Assembly: GCF_016900355.1 (NCBI RefSeq)
Contig: NZ_JACJKA010000014.1
Span: 1-64,000 of the forward strand
Length of the DNA: 64,000 bases
Direction of reading: 5' to 3'
Origin: Bacteroides mediterraneensis
Lineage (GTDB): Bacteria; Bacteroidota; Bacteroidia; Bacteroidales; Bacteroidaceae
Each line of letters starts with the position of its first letter. The first letter of the stretch is position 1. This document shows positions 1 to 6,903 of the stretch, piece after piece. The position numbers were made by a program, and so were the translations under genes. Under the pieces are notes generated by a model. The model was not told the origin of the DNA. It saw nothing but the letters and a program-made list of their open reading frames with translations, and did no database searches.

Positions 1-1
1 T

Positions 2-112
2 AAAGAACGATTCAGATGCCATAAATTCGGTTTCGAAGATATGGTGATTCTTATTGCTTGTGGATTACACAACTTCAGAATCACGCACAAAATGAGTCAT
101 ATAATAAATTAA
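2..112 (+). CDS. 3' end of a transposase-like gene (truncated by window edge)
   Basis: An open frame enters from the left edge and ends at TAA 110-112, giving 36 residues. The segment MVILIACGLHNFRI resembles the conserved tail of DDE transposases of the IS4/IS5 kind, which often end in an 'ACGLHNLR'-like stretch. The start and catalytic residues are outside the window, so neither family nor intactness can be judged. It converges on the flavodoxin gene. I see no terminal inverted repeat between it and base 125. The transposase assignment is inference from a short tail. Confidence 0.4.
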   Translation, partial: KERFRCHKFGFEDMVILIACGLHNFRITHKMSHIIN

Positions 113-124
113 TCTATATAAAGT

Positions 125-628
125 CTAGTGTTCCACTCTCTTCCGTGCCTGTTCAGGCGAGTTCTGTGCCACAGACCCTCGCACGGTCAGCCCTTCCAAT
201 AGGGTAGCCCCCTGGCAAGCCTGCTGCAACCTGCGCGCTGTCCCCGAAAGTCCGCTTCCTTCGTGCGTGCAGAAAGGGATGACCGTTTTGTCCTTCCAGC
301 CATGCCGCTCAATGAACGTATAGACAGCCATCGGCATATCTCCCCACCAGTTAGGATAGCCAATGAAGATAATCTCATAGTCTTCTACCGCCACATCTCC
401 CTTCACGGCCGGACGAGCCTGGTTGTGAAGTTCTGTTTTTGCCACCTTTATACATTCCGTATAATCTTCCGGATAAGGCCGTACCGGTTCTATATGGAAA
501 AGAGTGCCACCCGTTTTAGCAGCTATCATTTCAGCAAGGATGTGAGTATTTCCCTTTTCAATGTATCCTACTGCATAGTTCTCTCCCGCCCGGGAAAAGA
601 ACGCCACAAGAATTTTCTTAGTATTCAT
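125..628 (-). CDS. Flavodoxin-family protein
   Basis: A 167-residue flavodoxin-like protein that should bind FMN and act in cytoplasmic electron transfer. The N-terminus ILVAFFSRAGENYAVG fits the first beta strand and phosphate loop (FFSRxGEN), residues 10-55 read like helix 1 and strand 2, and IIFIGYPNWWGDMPMAVYTF is the classic strand 3/FMN-ring region. A later PFCTHEGSGLSGT segment completes the Rossmann-like fold. I chose the ATG at 628; an in-frame ATG pair at 655/652 adds 9-10 residues. It is the last gene of an operon with the hydrolase (1 bp from its stop if the longer start is used) and the NTF2-like protein. The set suggests reduction or modification of a small organic substrate, which cannot be named from sequence. 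Confidence 0.85.
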   Translation of the reverse strand: MNTKKILVAFFSRAGENYAVGYIEKGNTHILAEMIAAKTGGTLFHIEPVRPYPEDYTECIKVAKTELHNQARPAVKGDVAVEDYEIIFIGYPNWWGDMPMAVYTFIERHGWKDKTVIPFCTHEGSGLSGTARRLQQACQGATLLEGLTVRGSVAQNSPEQARKRVEH

Positions 629-656
629 AATCTGCTTTTTTGAGATATCCATCATT

Positions 657-1706
657 TTATTGCAAGGCCCGTTTAAAGAAATCCGTCAGTTTCTGCACTG
701 CCGGACCAACCGCTCCCGGCTTGTCATAAAGGTCGATATGCGAATAACCTGCAACGACAAACACTTCCTTGTCTTTTCCCGGCAAAGCCTGATAAAAACG
801 TGTTGTCTGCCATTCGGAATCAGCCTTATCTCCTACCACCAGCAAGACGGGTTGTGTCAGTAGATAACTGTTTTCGATGGCAGAAAAAGCCATCTTGGTT
901 GCCTGACTCCTGCGCAGGTAGAAGTTATCGGCCCGAGGATGCCAGGCACGGGAAGTACGGTAATACTCATATCCCTCACGGAAAGAAGGGGCCGTTTCTT
1001 CGGTCGGTTCAGGACACATATACACCTTCATCAGTTCCGCACCCCGTGCTTCACGAGTACGTTGTGCCGATACGTCTTCCAGCAACTTTATCTGTTCTTC
1101 CACCGTCCGACCACGCAGCCAGCTTTCCCGGTTGGCTGCACCGATATCGGCCGCACTCACTCCGGCTACGGCACGGATACGACGCTCGGTTGGAGCCGTA
1201 GCAATGACATATCCTCCTCCGGCGCACAAGCCCAACGCTCCGATACGATGCTCATCCACAAACGGAAGAGTCACCAGGTAATCCACGGCATAGCGAATAT
1301 CTTCCACACGCTCATAAGGTGCTTCAGACCAATGAGGCGTTCCCCCACTTTCACCGGCATAGGCCGCATCGAAAGCCAGAGTCACAAAGCCGTTCTCCGC
1401 TAACCGGTACGCATACAGTCCGGCCGATTGTTCCTTCACACTTCCCGCAGGATGAATACTGAGAATAGCCGGATAGCGCTGCGAACCATCGAAGTTCTTT
1501 GGCAAGAACAAATTGCCCACCAGCACAATCTGGTTACTGCGTAAAAAAGAGACCTTGCGGACGGCCACCCCGCTGGTCGTATCAACGGGTGTCACCACAT
1601 ATGCTTCTGTCTGCGGTACGCCGGGCAAGCCGTCATGTTGTTCCTGCGCCTGCACTCCCGCAATAGCACAAAATCCCATCCAAACAACTAAAAAAATCTT
1701 TTTCAT
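657..1706 (-). CDS. Secreted alpha/beta hydrolase (dienelactone-hydrolase-like)
   Basis: A 349-residue protein with a signal peptide (MKKIFLVVWMGFCAIAGVQA) and an alpha/beta hydrolase core. The nucleophile elbow reads GALGLCAGGG, so the nucleophile appears to be Cys as in dienelactone hydrolases rather than Ser. VVGDKADSEW carries the likely acid and VVAGYSHIDLY the likely catalytic His near the C-terminus. The frame extends to a TTG at 1730, but the signal peptide begins cleanly at ATG 1706. It lies between the NTF2-like gene (stop at 1727) and the flavodoxin gene in one operon under the divergent AraC-type regulator. Periplasmic or outer-membrane location follows from the signal peptide; the substrate is unknown. 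Confidence 0.8.
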   Translation of the reverse strand: MKKIFLVVWMGFCAIAGVQAQEQHDGLPGVPQTEAYVVTPVDTTSGVAVRKVSFLRSNQIVLVGNLFLPKNFDGSQRYPAILSIHPAGSVKEQSAGLYAYRLAENGFVTLAFDAAYAGESGGTPHWSEAPYERVEDIRYAVDYLVTLPFVDEHRIGALGLCAGGGYVIATAPTERRIRAVAGVSAADIGAANRESWLRGRTVEEQIKLLEDVSAQRTREARGAELMKVYMCPEPTEETAPSFREGYEYYRTSRAWHPRADNFYLRRSQATKMAFSAIENSYLLTQPVLLVVGDKADSEWQTTRFYQALPGKDKEVFVVAGYSHIDLYDKPGAVGPAVQKLTDFFKRALQ

Positions 1707-1726
1707 CTTTACTCTGTTTGTATCAG

Positions 1727-2161
1727 TCAAGCCAATGGAGGAACAGCTGCATACACAAAATGCTGTTCCCGCTCAGCAATCCACCAGCGGCCGTCCACCT
1801 TCACATATTTATCATAATAACGTACGGCATACATCGTCAGCCGGTCGTTTCCATCCACTTCCGTCACAAGCGTAGCAATGGCATAACAGATGCCCGTGGC
1901 ATGCGCATCGTCGGTAAAGTCCACCACCTGCTGGCCGTTCTGATGGAACGAAGCCTTGGCCGCCCCGAATGCCTTGTATTGTGCAATCATATCTTCCACA
2001 TTGTGGATATCCATAATCTGCTTGTCTCCCATATACACTTTCAGCTTCACATCCGGACGGAACAGGTTACGATAGTAATCCTGATTGTTCTTGTCCGATT
2101 CCGTCGCATAACGGTCTACCAAATCTTTCAAAGCCATACGGCTTTCCATTTCCTGTGTCAT
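1727..2161 (-). CDS. SnoaL/NTF2-like protein
   Basis: A 144-residue protein with the NTF2/SnoaL cone-like fold pattern: an N-terminal helix pair (MALKDLVDRYATESDKNN, then YYRNLF), a strand DVKLKVYMGD, and a C-terminal curved sheet (ICYAIATLVTEV, MYAVRYYDKYVKVDGRWWIAEREQHF). The family includes polyketide cyclases, delta-5-3-ketosteroid isomerases and proteins of unknown function, so no reaction is assigned. No signal peptide is seen. It is the first gene of the three-gene leftward operon with the hydrolase and flavodoxin. Its promoter region contains candidate AraC-type sites. Confidence 0.75.
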   Translation of the reverse strand: MTQEMESRMALKDLVDRYATESDKNNQDYYRNLFRPDVKLKVYMGDKQIMDIHNVEDMIAQYKAFGAAKASFHQNGQQVVDFTDDAHATGICYAIATLVTEVDGNDRLTMYAVRYYDKYVKVDGRWWIAEREQHFVYAAVPPLA

Positions 2162-2194
2162 AACTCAATTCTGTTTATCGGTTAATTGTCACTG

Positions 2195-2228
2195 CAAAAG
2201 TAATCCCTACCGTATTATCCGTAGGGAT
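2195..2228 (-). promoter_or_regulatory. Promoter and candidate operator of the NTF2-like/hydrolase/flavodoxin operon
   Basis: On the minus strand TACTTTTG (2195-2202) is a perfect -7 element 34 bases from the ATG. Immediately upstream lies a perfect 8-bp inverted repeat, ATCCCTAC (2203-2210) and GTAGGGAT (2221-2228), with a 10-bp spacer. It occupies the place where the -33 TTTG should be, and no TTTG is present. That layout suggests an activator-dependent promoter. Binding by the adjacent AraC-type protein is inference. Confidence 0.55.
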
Positions 2229-2230
2229 AC

Positions 2231-2264
2231 AAAACACAGATTTACTGCATGAAAACACAGATTT
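2231..2264. repeat. 13-bp direct repeat at 21-bp spacing (candidate AraC-type sites)
   Basis: AAAACACAGATTT occurs at 2231-2243 and again, identically, at 2252-2264. The spacing is 21 bp, two helical turns, as in classical AraC-family tandem half-sites. The pair lies between the divergent AraC-type gene and the operon promoter. Confidence 0.5.
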
Positions 2265-2300
2265 CACGAGCGGCAGGGACCAGAAACCGGAATCCTTTCG

Positions 2301-2308
2301 TACTTTTG
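2301..2308 (+). promoter_or_regulatory. -7 element of the AraC-type regulator gene
   Basis: TACTTTTG lies 22 bases before the chosen ATG at 2330. It supports that start over the upstream in-frame codon at 2249, which would lie ahead of the promoter. No convincing -33 TTTG is present. Confidence 0.5.
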
Positions 2309-2329
2309 CCGTCAGAAACATACAAACCG

Positions 2330-3238
2330 ATGAAAATCTCCTTATTGAACATTGAAACCGTCACGGAGTACGACGACATGCTCGGCGTAGAAACCCTACA
2401 TCCGCTGGTCAGCGTGATCGACCTTTCGAAGGCCAGACCGATGCACCACCTACGCCACACGTTCAGCTTCTACGTGGTCTTCCTGAAAGACGAGAAGAAC
2501 TGCGACCTGATTTACGGCCGCCAGCGATACGATTACCAGAAAGGGTCGGTGGTCTGCCTTGCACCGGGACAGGTCATCGGCATAGAAGATACGGGCGAAA
2601 CATTCCAGCCGAAAGGCTATGCGCTGTGCTTCCATCCCGACCTGATTCGCGGCACCCACCTCGGACGTACCATCAAGGAATACACGTTCTTCTCGTACGA
2701 GGTGAACGAAGCCTTGCATCTCTCGGAACGGGAGCGCCACATCTTCATCGACTGCCTGCTGAACATTCAGGAGGAACTGCATCATGCAATCGACCGGATG
2801 AGCAAACGGCTCATCACCAACCACATCGAACTGTTGCTCAACTATTGCCTGCGCTTCTACGAACGGCAGTTCATCACCCGGCAGGATGCCCATCGCGACA
2901 TCCTGACCCGTTTCGAGACCTTCCTGGACCGGTATTTCACGGGCGAAAATGCTGCACTGAAAGGATTGCCCAGCGTGAAATACTGTGCCGCCGAACTCTG
3001 CCTGTCGCCCAATTATTTCGGCGACCTCATCAAGAAGGAAACGGGCAAGACCGCCTTGGAGTACATACAAGACAAAATCATCGGCATCGCCAAAGAACAG
3101 CTGCTTCTTCCCTCTGAATCCATCAGCCAGATTGCCTATCAGCTGGGCTTCCAGTACCCGCAGCATTTCACCCGTGTGTTCAAGAAGGCCACCGGAATGA
3201 CTCCGAATGAATACCGGAGCAAGACGGATTACAAATAA
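2330..3238 (+). CDS. AraC-family transcriptional regulator
   Basis: A 302-residue regulator. The N-terminal half (about 1-180) is a cupin-like sensing domain, with GSVVCLAPGQVIGI in the usual jelly-roll position. The C-terminal ~100 residues hold two helix-turn-helix motifs: YCAAELCLSPNYFGDLIKKE followed by TALEYIQDKIIGIAKEQL, and ISQIAYQLGFQYPQHFTRVF followed by the signature TGMTPNEYRSK. The ATG at 2330 was chosen because a -7 promoter element lies between it and the longer start. The gene is divergent from the NTF2-like/hydrolase/flavodoxin operon, across a 168-bp region with an inverted repeat and a 21-bp-spaced direct repeat, so it most likely controls that operon. The inducer is unknown. 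Confidence 0.88.
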   Translation: MKISLLNIETVTEYDDMLGVETLHPLVSVIDLSKARPMHHLRHTFSFYVVFLKDEKNCDLIYGRQRYDYQKGSVVCLAPGQVIGIEDTGETFQPKGYALCFHPDLIRGTHLGRTIKEYTFFSYEVNEALHLSERERHIFIDCLLNIQEELHHAIDRMSKRLITNHIELLLNYCLRFYERQFITRQDAHRDILTRFETFLDRYFTGENAALKGLPSVKYCAAELCLSPNYFGDLIKKETGKTALEYIQDKIIGIAKEQLLLPSESISQIAYQLGFQYPQHFTRVFKKATGMTPNEYRSKTDYK

Positions 3239-3280
3239 TAAATATTTTAATCCGACACAAAGAAGAACCACAGAATTCAC

Positions 3281-3288
3281 TACATTTG
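3281..3288 (+). promoter_or_regulatory. -7 element of the winged-helix membrane regulator
   Basis: TACATTTG is placed 23 bases before the ATG at 3312 and downstream of the AraC-type gene's stop. It suggests the regulator has its own transcript. The -33 position shows no TTTG. Confidence 0.45.
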
Positions 3289-3311
3289 CAGAAACCAAAC
3301 CCGATTGCGCT

Positions 3312-4208
3312 ATGAACCGCAGACTACTACCCGTCACGGTGTTTCTGACGCTGATGCTGACTTCCTTGCTGGCCGGGCGTCACAACTACCGCGTGACAAG
3401 AGACGAGATAACCGCCGATCTGAACCAGGCGCTGGCCCAGACCTTACTGGAAAAGAAAGACCCGATTGTGACACAGGATACGATACGGGCGTACAAACAG
3501 CTCCGGCAGACATCAGGCGGACAGGTGCTCATCGCCGTGTCCGACGAACGTTTCTGTCGCCACCTGAAGAACCCGCGACTGAAACAGGCGGCTTTCCTCA
3601 CCTTCGACGTGATGGACGGCGACTACCGGGGCAGCTCGATGGACGGACAGACCATCTGTAGTGACACACTGGTGGTCCGTAACGGACGGGCGGGCGAAAC
3701 GCTGGCCCTGAAAGGTTACACCCGACTGTCGGCAGCGGCCGTATTCGGCATGTCCGACCAGCGCTTGCCCGGCGGACTGATGGCAGCAGCTTTGCTTTGG
3801 GCCATCGGCTCGATGCTGTACTTGCGGAAGCGGGAAAAGGAGAACCCGATGCTGCAACCTGCCGAAGGGAGCGTACTATCGGCCGGAGGGGGCACACAAT
3901 CCGCCCCAGACTTCGGGGGACTGACTTACTCGGATGCAGACGACCGTTTCTACGCAGCCGACCATACGCCCATCCGTTTCACGCCCATGCAGCAGCAACT
4001 GATGCGGCTTTTCTGGCAGGCTCCCTCCCACTCGCTCACGAAAGAGGAAATCTGTGCCGTGCTCTGGCCCAAGAAAGACGATGCCAACGACACGCTCTAC
4101 ACCCTTATCCGCCGCCTGAAACCCATCGTGGAGGAGCATACGCGACTGAAAATCGTAGCCGACAGAGGGCGGAACTATTCACTGGAAATCAACGAGATGA
4201 AAGACTGA
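3312..4208 (+). CDS. Membrane-anchored winged-helix transcriptional regulator (ToxR-like arrangement)
   Basis: A 298-residue protein. Residues 1-22 (MNRRLLPVTVFLTLMLTSLL) form a first membrane segment or signal anchor. A ~130-residue region between the two hydrophobic segments contains ISDxRFCRHL-type sequence of no known fold. A second hydrophobic stretch, LMAAALLWAIGSMLYL near residues 157-172, ends in RKREKE. The C-terminal ~75 residues (FTPMQQQLMRLFWQAP...EICAVLWPKKDDANDTLYTL...RGRNYSLE) match an OmpR-type winged helix. The predicted topology is a periplasmic sensor with a cytoplasmic DNA-binding tail. The next gene, 91 bp downstream, encodes an outer-membrane barrel and has tandem TGTCAG repeats before its promoter, a plausible target. 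The longer frame from 3207 lacks support because the promoter lies at 3281. Confidence 0.72.
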   Translation: MNRRLLPVTVFLTLMLTSLLAGRHNYRVTRDEITADLNQALAQTLLEKKDPIVTQDTIRAYKQLRQTSGGQVLIAVSDERFCRHLKNPRLKQAAFLTFDVMDGDYRGSSMDGQTICSDTLVVRNGRAGETLALKGYTRLSAAAVFGMSDQRLPGGLMAAALLWAIGSMLYLRKREKENPMLQPAEGSVLSAGGGTQSAPDFGGLTYSDADDRFYAADHTPIRFTPMQQQLMRLFWQAPSHSLTKEEICAVLWPKKDDANDTLYTLIRRLKPIVEEHTRLKIVADRGRNYSLEINEMKD

Positions 4209-4233
4209 CAGCGAATTGTCAGGCAAATGTCAG
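4205..4233 (+). repeat. TGTCAG repeats upstream of the barrel gene promoter
   Basis: TGTCAG occurs at 4217-4222 and 4228-4233, an 11-bp direct repeat. An inverted copy CTGACA lies at 4205-4210, 6 bp from the first. Direct repeats of about one helical turn are typical of OmpR/PhoB-type winged-helix binding. The block ends 8 bp before the -33 element and overlaps the stop region of the regulator gene. Confidence 0.5.
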
Positions 4234-4241
4234 CGTCGGTT

Positions 4242-4273
4242 TTTGACGCCTTCGCGACAGCCCCCTACTTTTG
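4242..4273 (+). promoter_or_regulatory. Promoter of the outer-membrane barrel gene
   Basis: TTTG (4242-4245) and TACTTTTG (4266-4273) are separated by 20 bp, a full match to the Bacteroidetes consensus. Transcription would begin near 4280, which rules out the longer in-frame start at 4216 and favours the ATG at 4300. Confidence 0.7.
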
Positions 4274-4299
4274 TTCCTGAATTTTACACACAGGAACAA

Positions 4300-6567
4300 A
4301 TGCAAACACTCAGATTACTTTTCCAGCAGGGAGCCGGAAGCCGGCTTCCGCTGATGCACACCCTCTGCCTGAAAAAGGAGGGAACCTTCCTTACCCATCG
4401 CACACTGCATGAGTCGGGCCATAAGTCCTCATGTCGGGCTTCAATGCTCCCCACAAAGTCTCAAACAACATGCGGGACCACCCATAAACAGTCCCGACCG
4501 ACCGGGAGTTTCCGGTCCACCGCCTCCCGATTCAGGGCCATCCTCTTCCTTCTGCTGCTGACCCTCCCCGCCCTCGCGCAAGAGGTGGAACCCACCGTGG
4601 AACTGGGCGAGGTGGAGGTCAAGGCCGACCGGATTATCAAGAAGACCGACGGAATGCTGCTCTATCCCTCCGAACAGCAGAAGACTTCTTCCCGCTCGGG
4701 CTACAGCCTGCTCCAGCAACTCACCCTTCCGAATATCCGTGTGGATGAGGTGGGACACACCATCTCGGCCATCGACCAGCGGGGAAGCGTACAAATCCGC
4801 ATCAACGGCATCATCGTGGACAAGGCGGAGATGCTTTCGCTCGACCCGAAGAGCATCCGTACCATCCATTTCATCGACAACCCCGGCGTGCGCTACGGCG
4901 ACGGCATTGCCTACGTCATCGAAATCACCACCCGACGGGCGGACAACGGATACACGCTGGGCACCTCGTTCACCCAGGCGCTGACGACCCTCCAGGGCGA
5001 CTACACGGTGTATGGCAAATGGAACACGGGAAAGAGTGAGCTGTCATTGAACTACAGCATCGGTTACCAGAACTACAGCGACCTGCGGACGGAGGAAACC
5101 GCCCACTACCACCTGAACGACGGGTCGGTCTATACCATCCAGCGCAACGACCTCGCCTCGCGCAACCAGAGCCTGAACAACCAGCTGAAGCTGACCTACA
5201 ACCTGGCCGACTCCACCCGCTATGTGTTTCAGGCTTCACTGAGCGGCGACTTCAGTCACGTGCCAAACAATTTCAATCAGAAGCAGATTGTGGACGGGAA
5301 GCAGACCTACACGGCCCTCGAACAGCAGCAGAGCCGGAGCGGGAGTCCGGTGCTCGACCTCTACTACTTCCAGCAGTTCACCCCCCGGCAGTCGCTCACC
5401 CTCAACGCCGTGGGCACATACATCAGCACCCGTTCCTCGGACAGCTACGACGAGGGTTCTCCCTACCGTTACGACGTGGACGGACGCACCTACTCCCTCC
5501 TGAGCGAGGCCATCTACGAAAACCGGTTGAAGCCCTTCACCCTGTCGGCCGGCCTCAACTACAGCCAGAAATACACGAACAATGAATATACGGGCGACGT
5601 CTCGGCTGCCACCTCTATCCACAACAACCGCGTGTACCTGTTCTCCGAAATCAAGGGACTGTGGGGCAACCTCCGCTATTCGGCAGGCATCGGGGGCAGC
5701 TACCTGCACTATCGCCAGCAGTCCCATTCGTACGACTACTGGAGTTTCTGCCCGAAAGCGGCCCTGAGCTACAACTTCACCCACGCCCTGCAGCTGAGCT
5801 ACAATTTCCAGATGAGCGAACGCACCTCACGGGTGGCTATGATCAGCGACGCCTCCATCCGCAACAACCGCATGGAGTGGACCGTGGGCAGTCCCGACCT
5901 CAAGCCCAACCGGGAGATGTATCACCTCCTGCGGCTGACGTACACCAACAACCGTCTGCAAACCAGTCTGGAAGGTTTCTACAAGCAATGCCTTCGTCCC
6001 AACATGGCGGTGTATGAACGCACGGCCGACGACCGGTTCATCTACACCCAGCGCAACCAGAAGGAGATTGACGTGCTGAACGCCATGGCCTACGCAAGTT
6101 ACTGGCTGATGCCGGAAAAGCTCTCCGTCACGGCCTACGGGGGACTGTTCCGCTGCTTCAACTTCGGCCAGGACTACACGCACTGCTACACGTCCTACTT
6201 TGTCACGGGGGCCGTCAACGCCTACCTGGGCAACCTCTCCCTCCATGCCTACGCCGACAACGGTTCCCGCTTCCTGGAAGGAGAAACCAAGGGATACAGC
6301 GGAAGCGACATCACCCTGAAGGCCGCCTACAGCTACAAGGACTGGCAGTTCGCCCTGATCTGGCAAGAGCCCTTCCAGCACAAATACAAGCTGTTTGAAT
6401 CGGAAATCCTGAACCGGAACCTCCAGAAGCACACTGCCCTCTACAGCGGCGATGCCTGCAACCTCGTCAACCTGACCGTGACGTGGCGCCTGACCAGAGG
6501 ACGCAAGTTCCGCGACGTCGAACGCTCCATTCAGCTGAAAGACAAGGATACGGGGATTATCCGATGA
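4300..6567 (+). CDS. Outer-membrane beta-barrel receptor (TonB-receptor-like, plug plus barrel)
   Basis: A 755-residue protein. After a hydrophobic signal segment (AILFLLLLTLPALAQ) the mature part begins EVEPTVELGEVEVKADRI, like the start of a plug. A plug domain follows (GYSLLQQLTLPNIRVDE, VQIRINGIIVDKAEMLSL, IRTIHFIDNPGVRYGDG). The remaining ~500 residues alternate short aromatic strands typical of a large barrel (outer membrane barrel family 3). No N-terminal carboxypeptidase-like repeat is present. Oddly, about 75 residues precede the hydrophobic segment when the ATG at 4300 is used; a second in-frame ATG at 4444 still leaves ~30. The preceding membrane regulator probably controls it. The substrate is unknown. 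Confidence 0.78.
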   Translation: MQTLRLLFQQGAGSRLPLMHTLCLKKEGTFLTHRTLHESGHKSSCRASMLPTKSQTTCGTTHKQSRPTGSFRSTASRFRAILFLLLLTLPALAQEVEPTVELGEVEVKADRIIKKTDGMLLYPSEQQKTSSRSGYSLLQQLTLPNIRVDEVGHTISAIDQRGSVQIRINGIIVDKAEMLSLDPKSIRTIHFIDNPGVRYGDGIAYVIEITTRRADNGYTLGTSFTQALTTLQGDYTVYGKWNTGKSELSLNYSIGYQNYSDLRTEETAHYHLNDGSVYTIQRNDLASRNQSLNNQLKLTYNLADSTRYVFQASLSGDFSHVPNNFNQKQIVDGKQTYTALEQQQSRSGSPVLDLYYFQQFTPRQSLTLNAVGTYISTRSSDSYDEGSPYRYDVDGRTYSLLSEAIYENRLKPFTLSAGLNYSQKYTNNEYTGDVSAATSIHNNRVYLFSEIKGLWGNLRYSAGIGGSYLHYRQQSHSYDYWSFCPKAALSYNFTHALQLSYNFQMSERTSRVAMISDASIRNNRMEWTVGSPDLKPNREMYHLLRLTYTNNRLQTSLEGFYKQCLRPNMAVYERTADDRFIYTQRNQKEIDVLNAMAYASYWLMPEKLSVTAYGGLFRCFNFGQDYTHCYTSYFVTGAVNAYLGNLSLHAYADNGSRFLEGETKGYSGSDITLKAAYSYKDWQFALIWQEPFQHKYKLFESEILNRNLQKHTALYSGDACNLVNLTVTWRLTRGRKFRDVERSIQLKDKDTGIIR

Positions 6568-6574
6568 AAAAAGA

Positions 6575-6611
6575 AAATTCTCAGGTAAGTATTCCGCTTG
6601 CCTGAGAATTT
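6575..6611. terminator. Bidirectional terminator between convergent genes
   Basis: AAATTCTCAGG (6575-6585) pairs perfectly with CCTGAGAATTT (6601-6611). A-rich sequence precedes and a T run follows, so it can end the barrel gene on the plus strand and serve the converging minus-strand gene. Confidence 0.8.
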
Positions 6612-6612
6612 T

Positions 6613-6795
6613 TCAATGAGCTGCACGCTGTAACCACCGGTTGCAACTGCTCCCCAATACGATGCCAAGGAACACGCTCACCATGGTACACCAATCATCG
6701 GCAAGGCCTGTCCATTGTGTAACGAACAGACTGAGTCCGCACACTACGGCAGTGACCACCAGACTCCACAATAACGGTTTCATTTTCATAGGCAT
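6613..6795 (-). CDS. Small hypothetical membrane protein
   Basis: A 60-residue protein with two likely membrane segments (LWSLVVTAVVCGLSLFVTQW and WCTMVSVFLGIVLGSSC) joined by a short TGLADD turn, and a basic tail NRWLQRAAH. No family is recognised. It could be the last gene of the TonB-domain operon (108 bp after the previous stop) or have its own transcript. Its stop codon abuts the bidirectional terminator, which supports it being a real gene. Confidence 0.5.
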   Translation of the reverse strand: MPMKMKPLLWSLVVTAVVCGLSLFVTQWTGLADDWCTMVSVFLGIVLGSSCNRWLQRAAH

Positions 6796-6903
6796 TTGTT
6801 TTGATTACAACCGTAAAGATACAAAAAATCGCTTAAGCAACAACTTTGTGAAAGGGAAATAATTATTTTGATGAACTTATTTTCCTGAATCACTCCAATA
6901 GAA

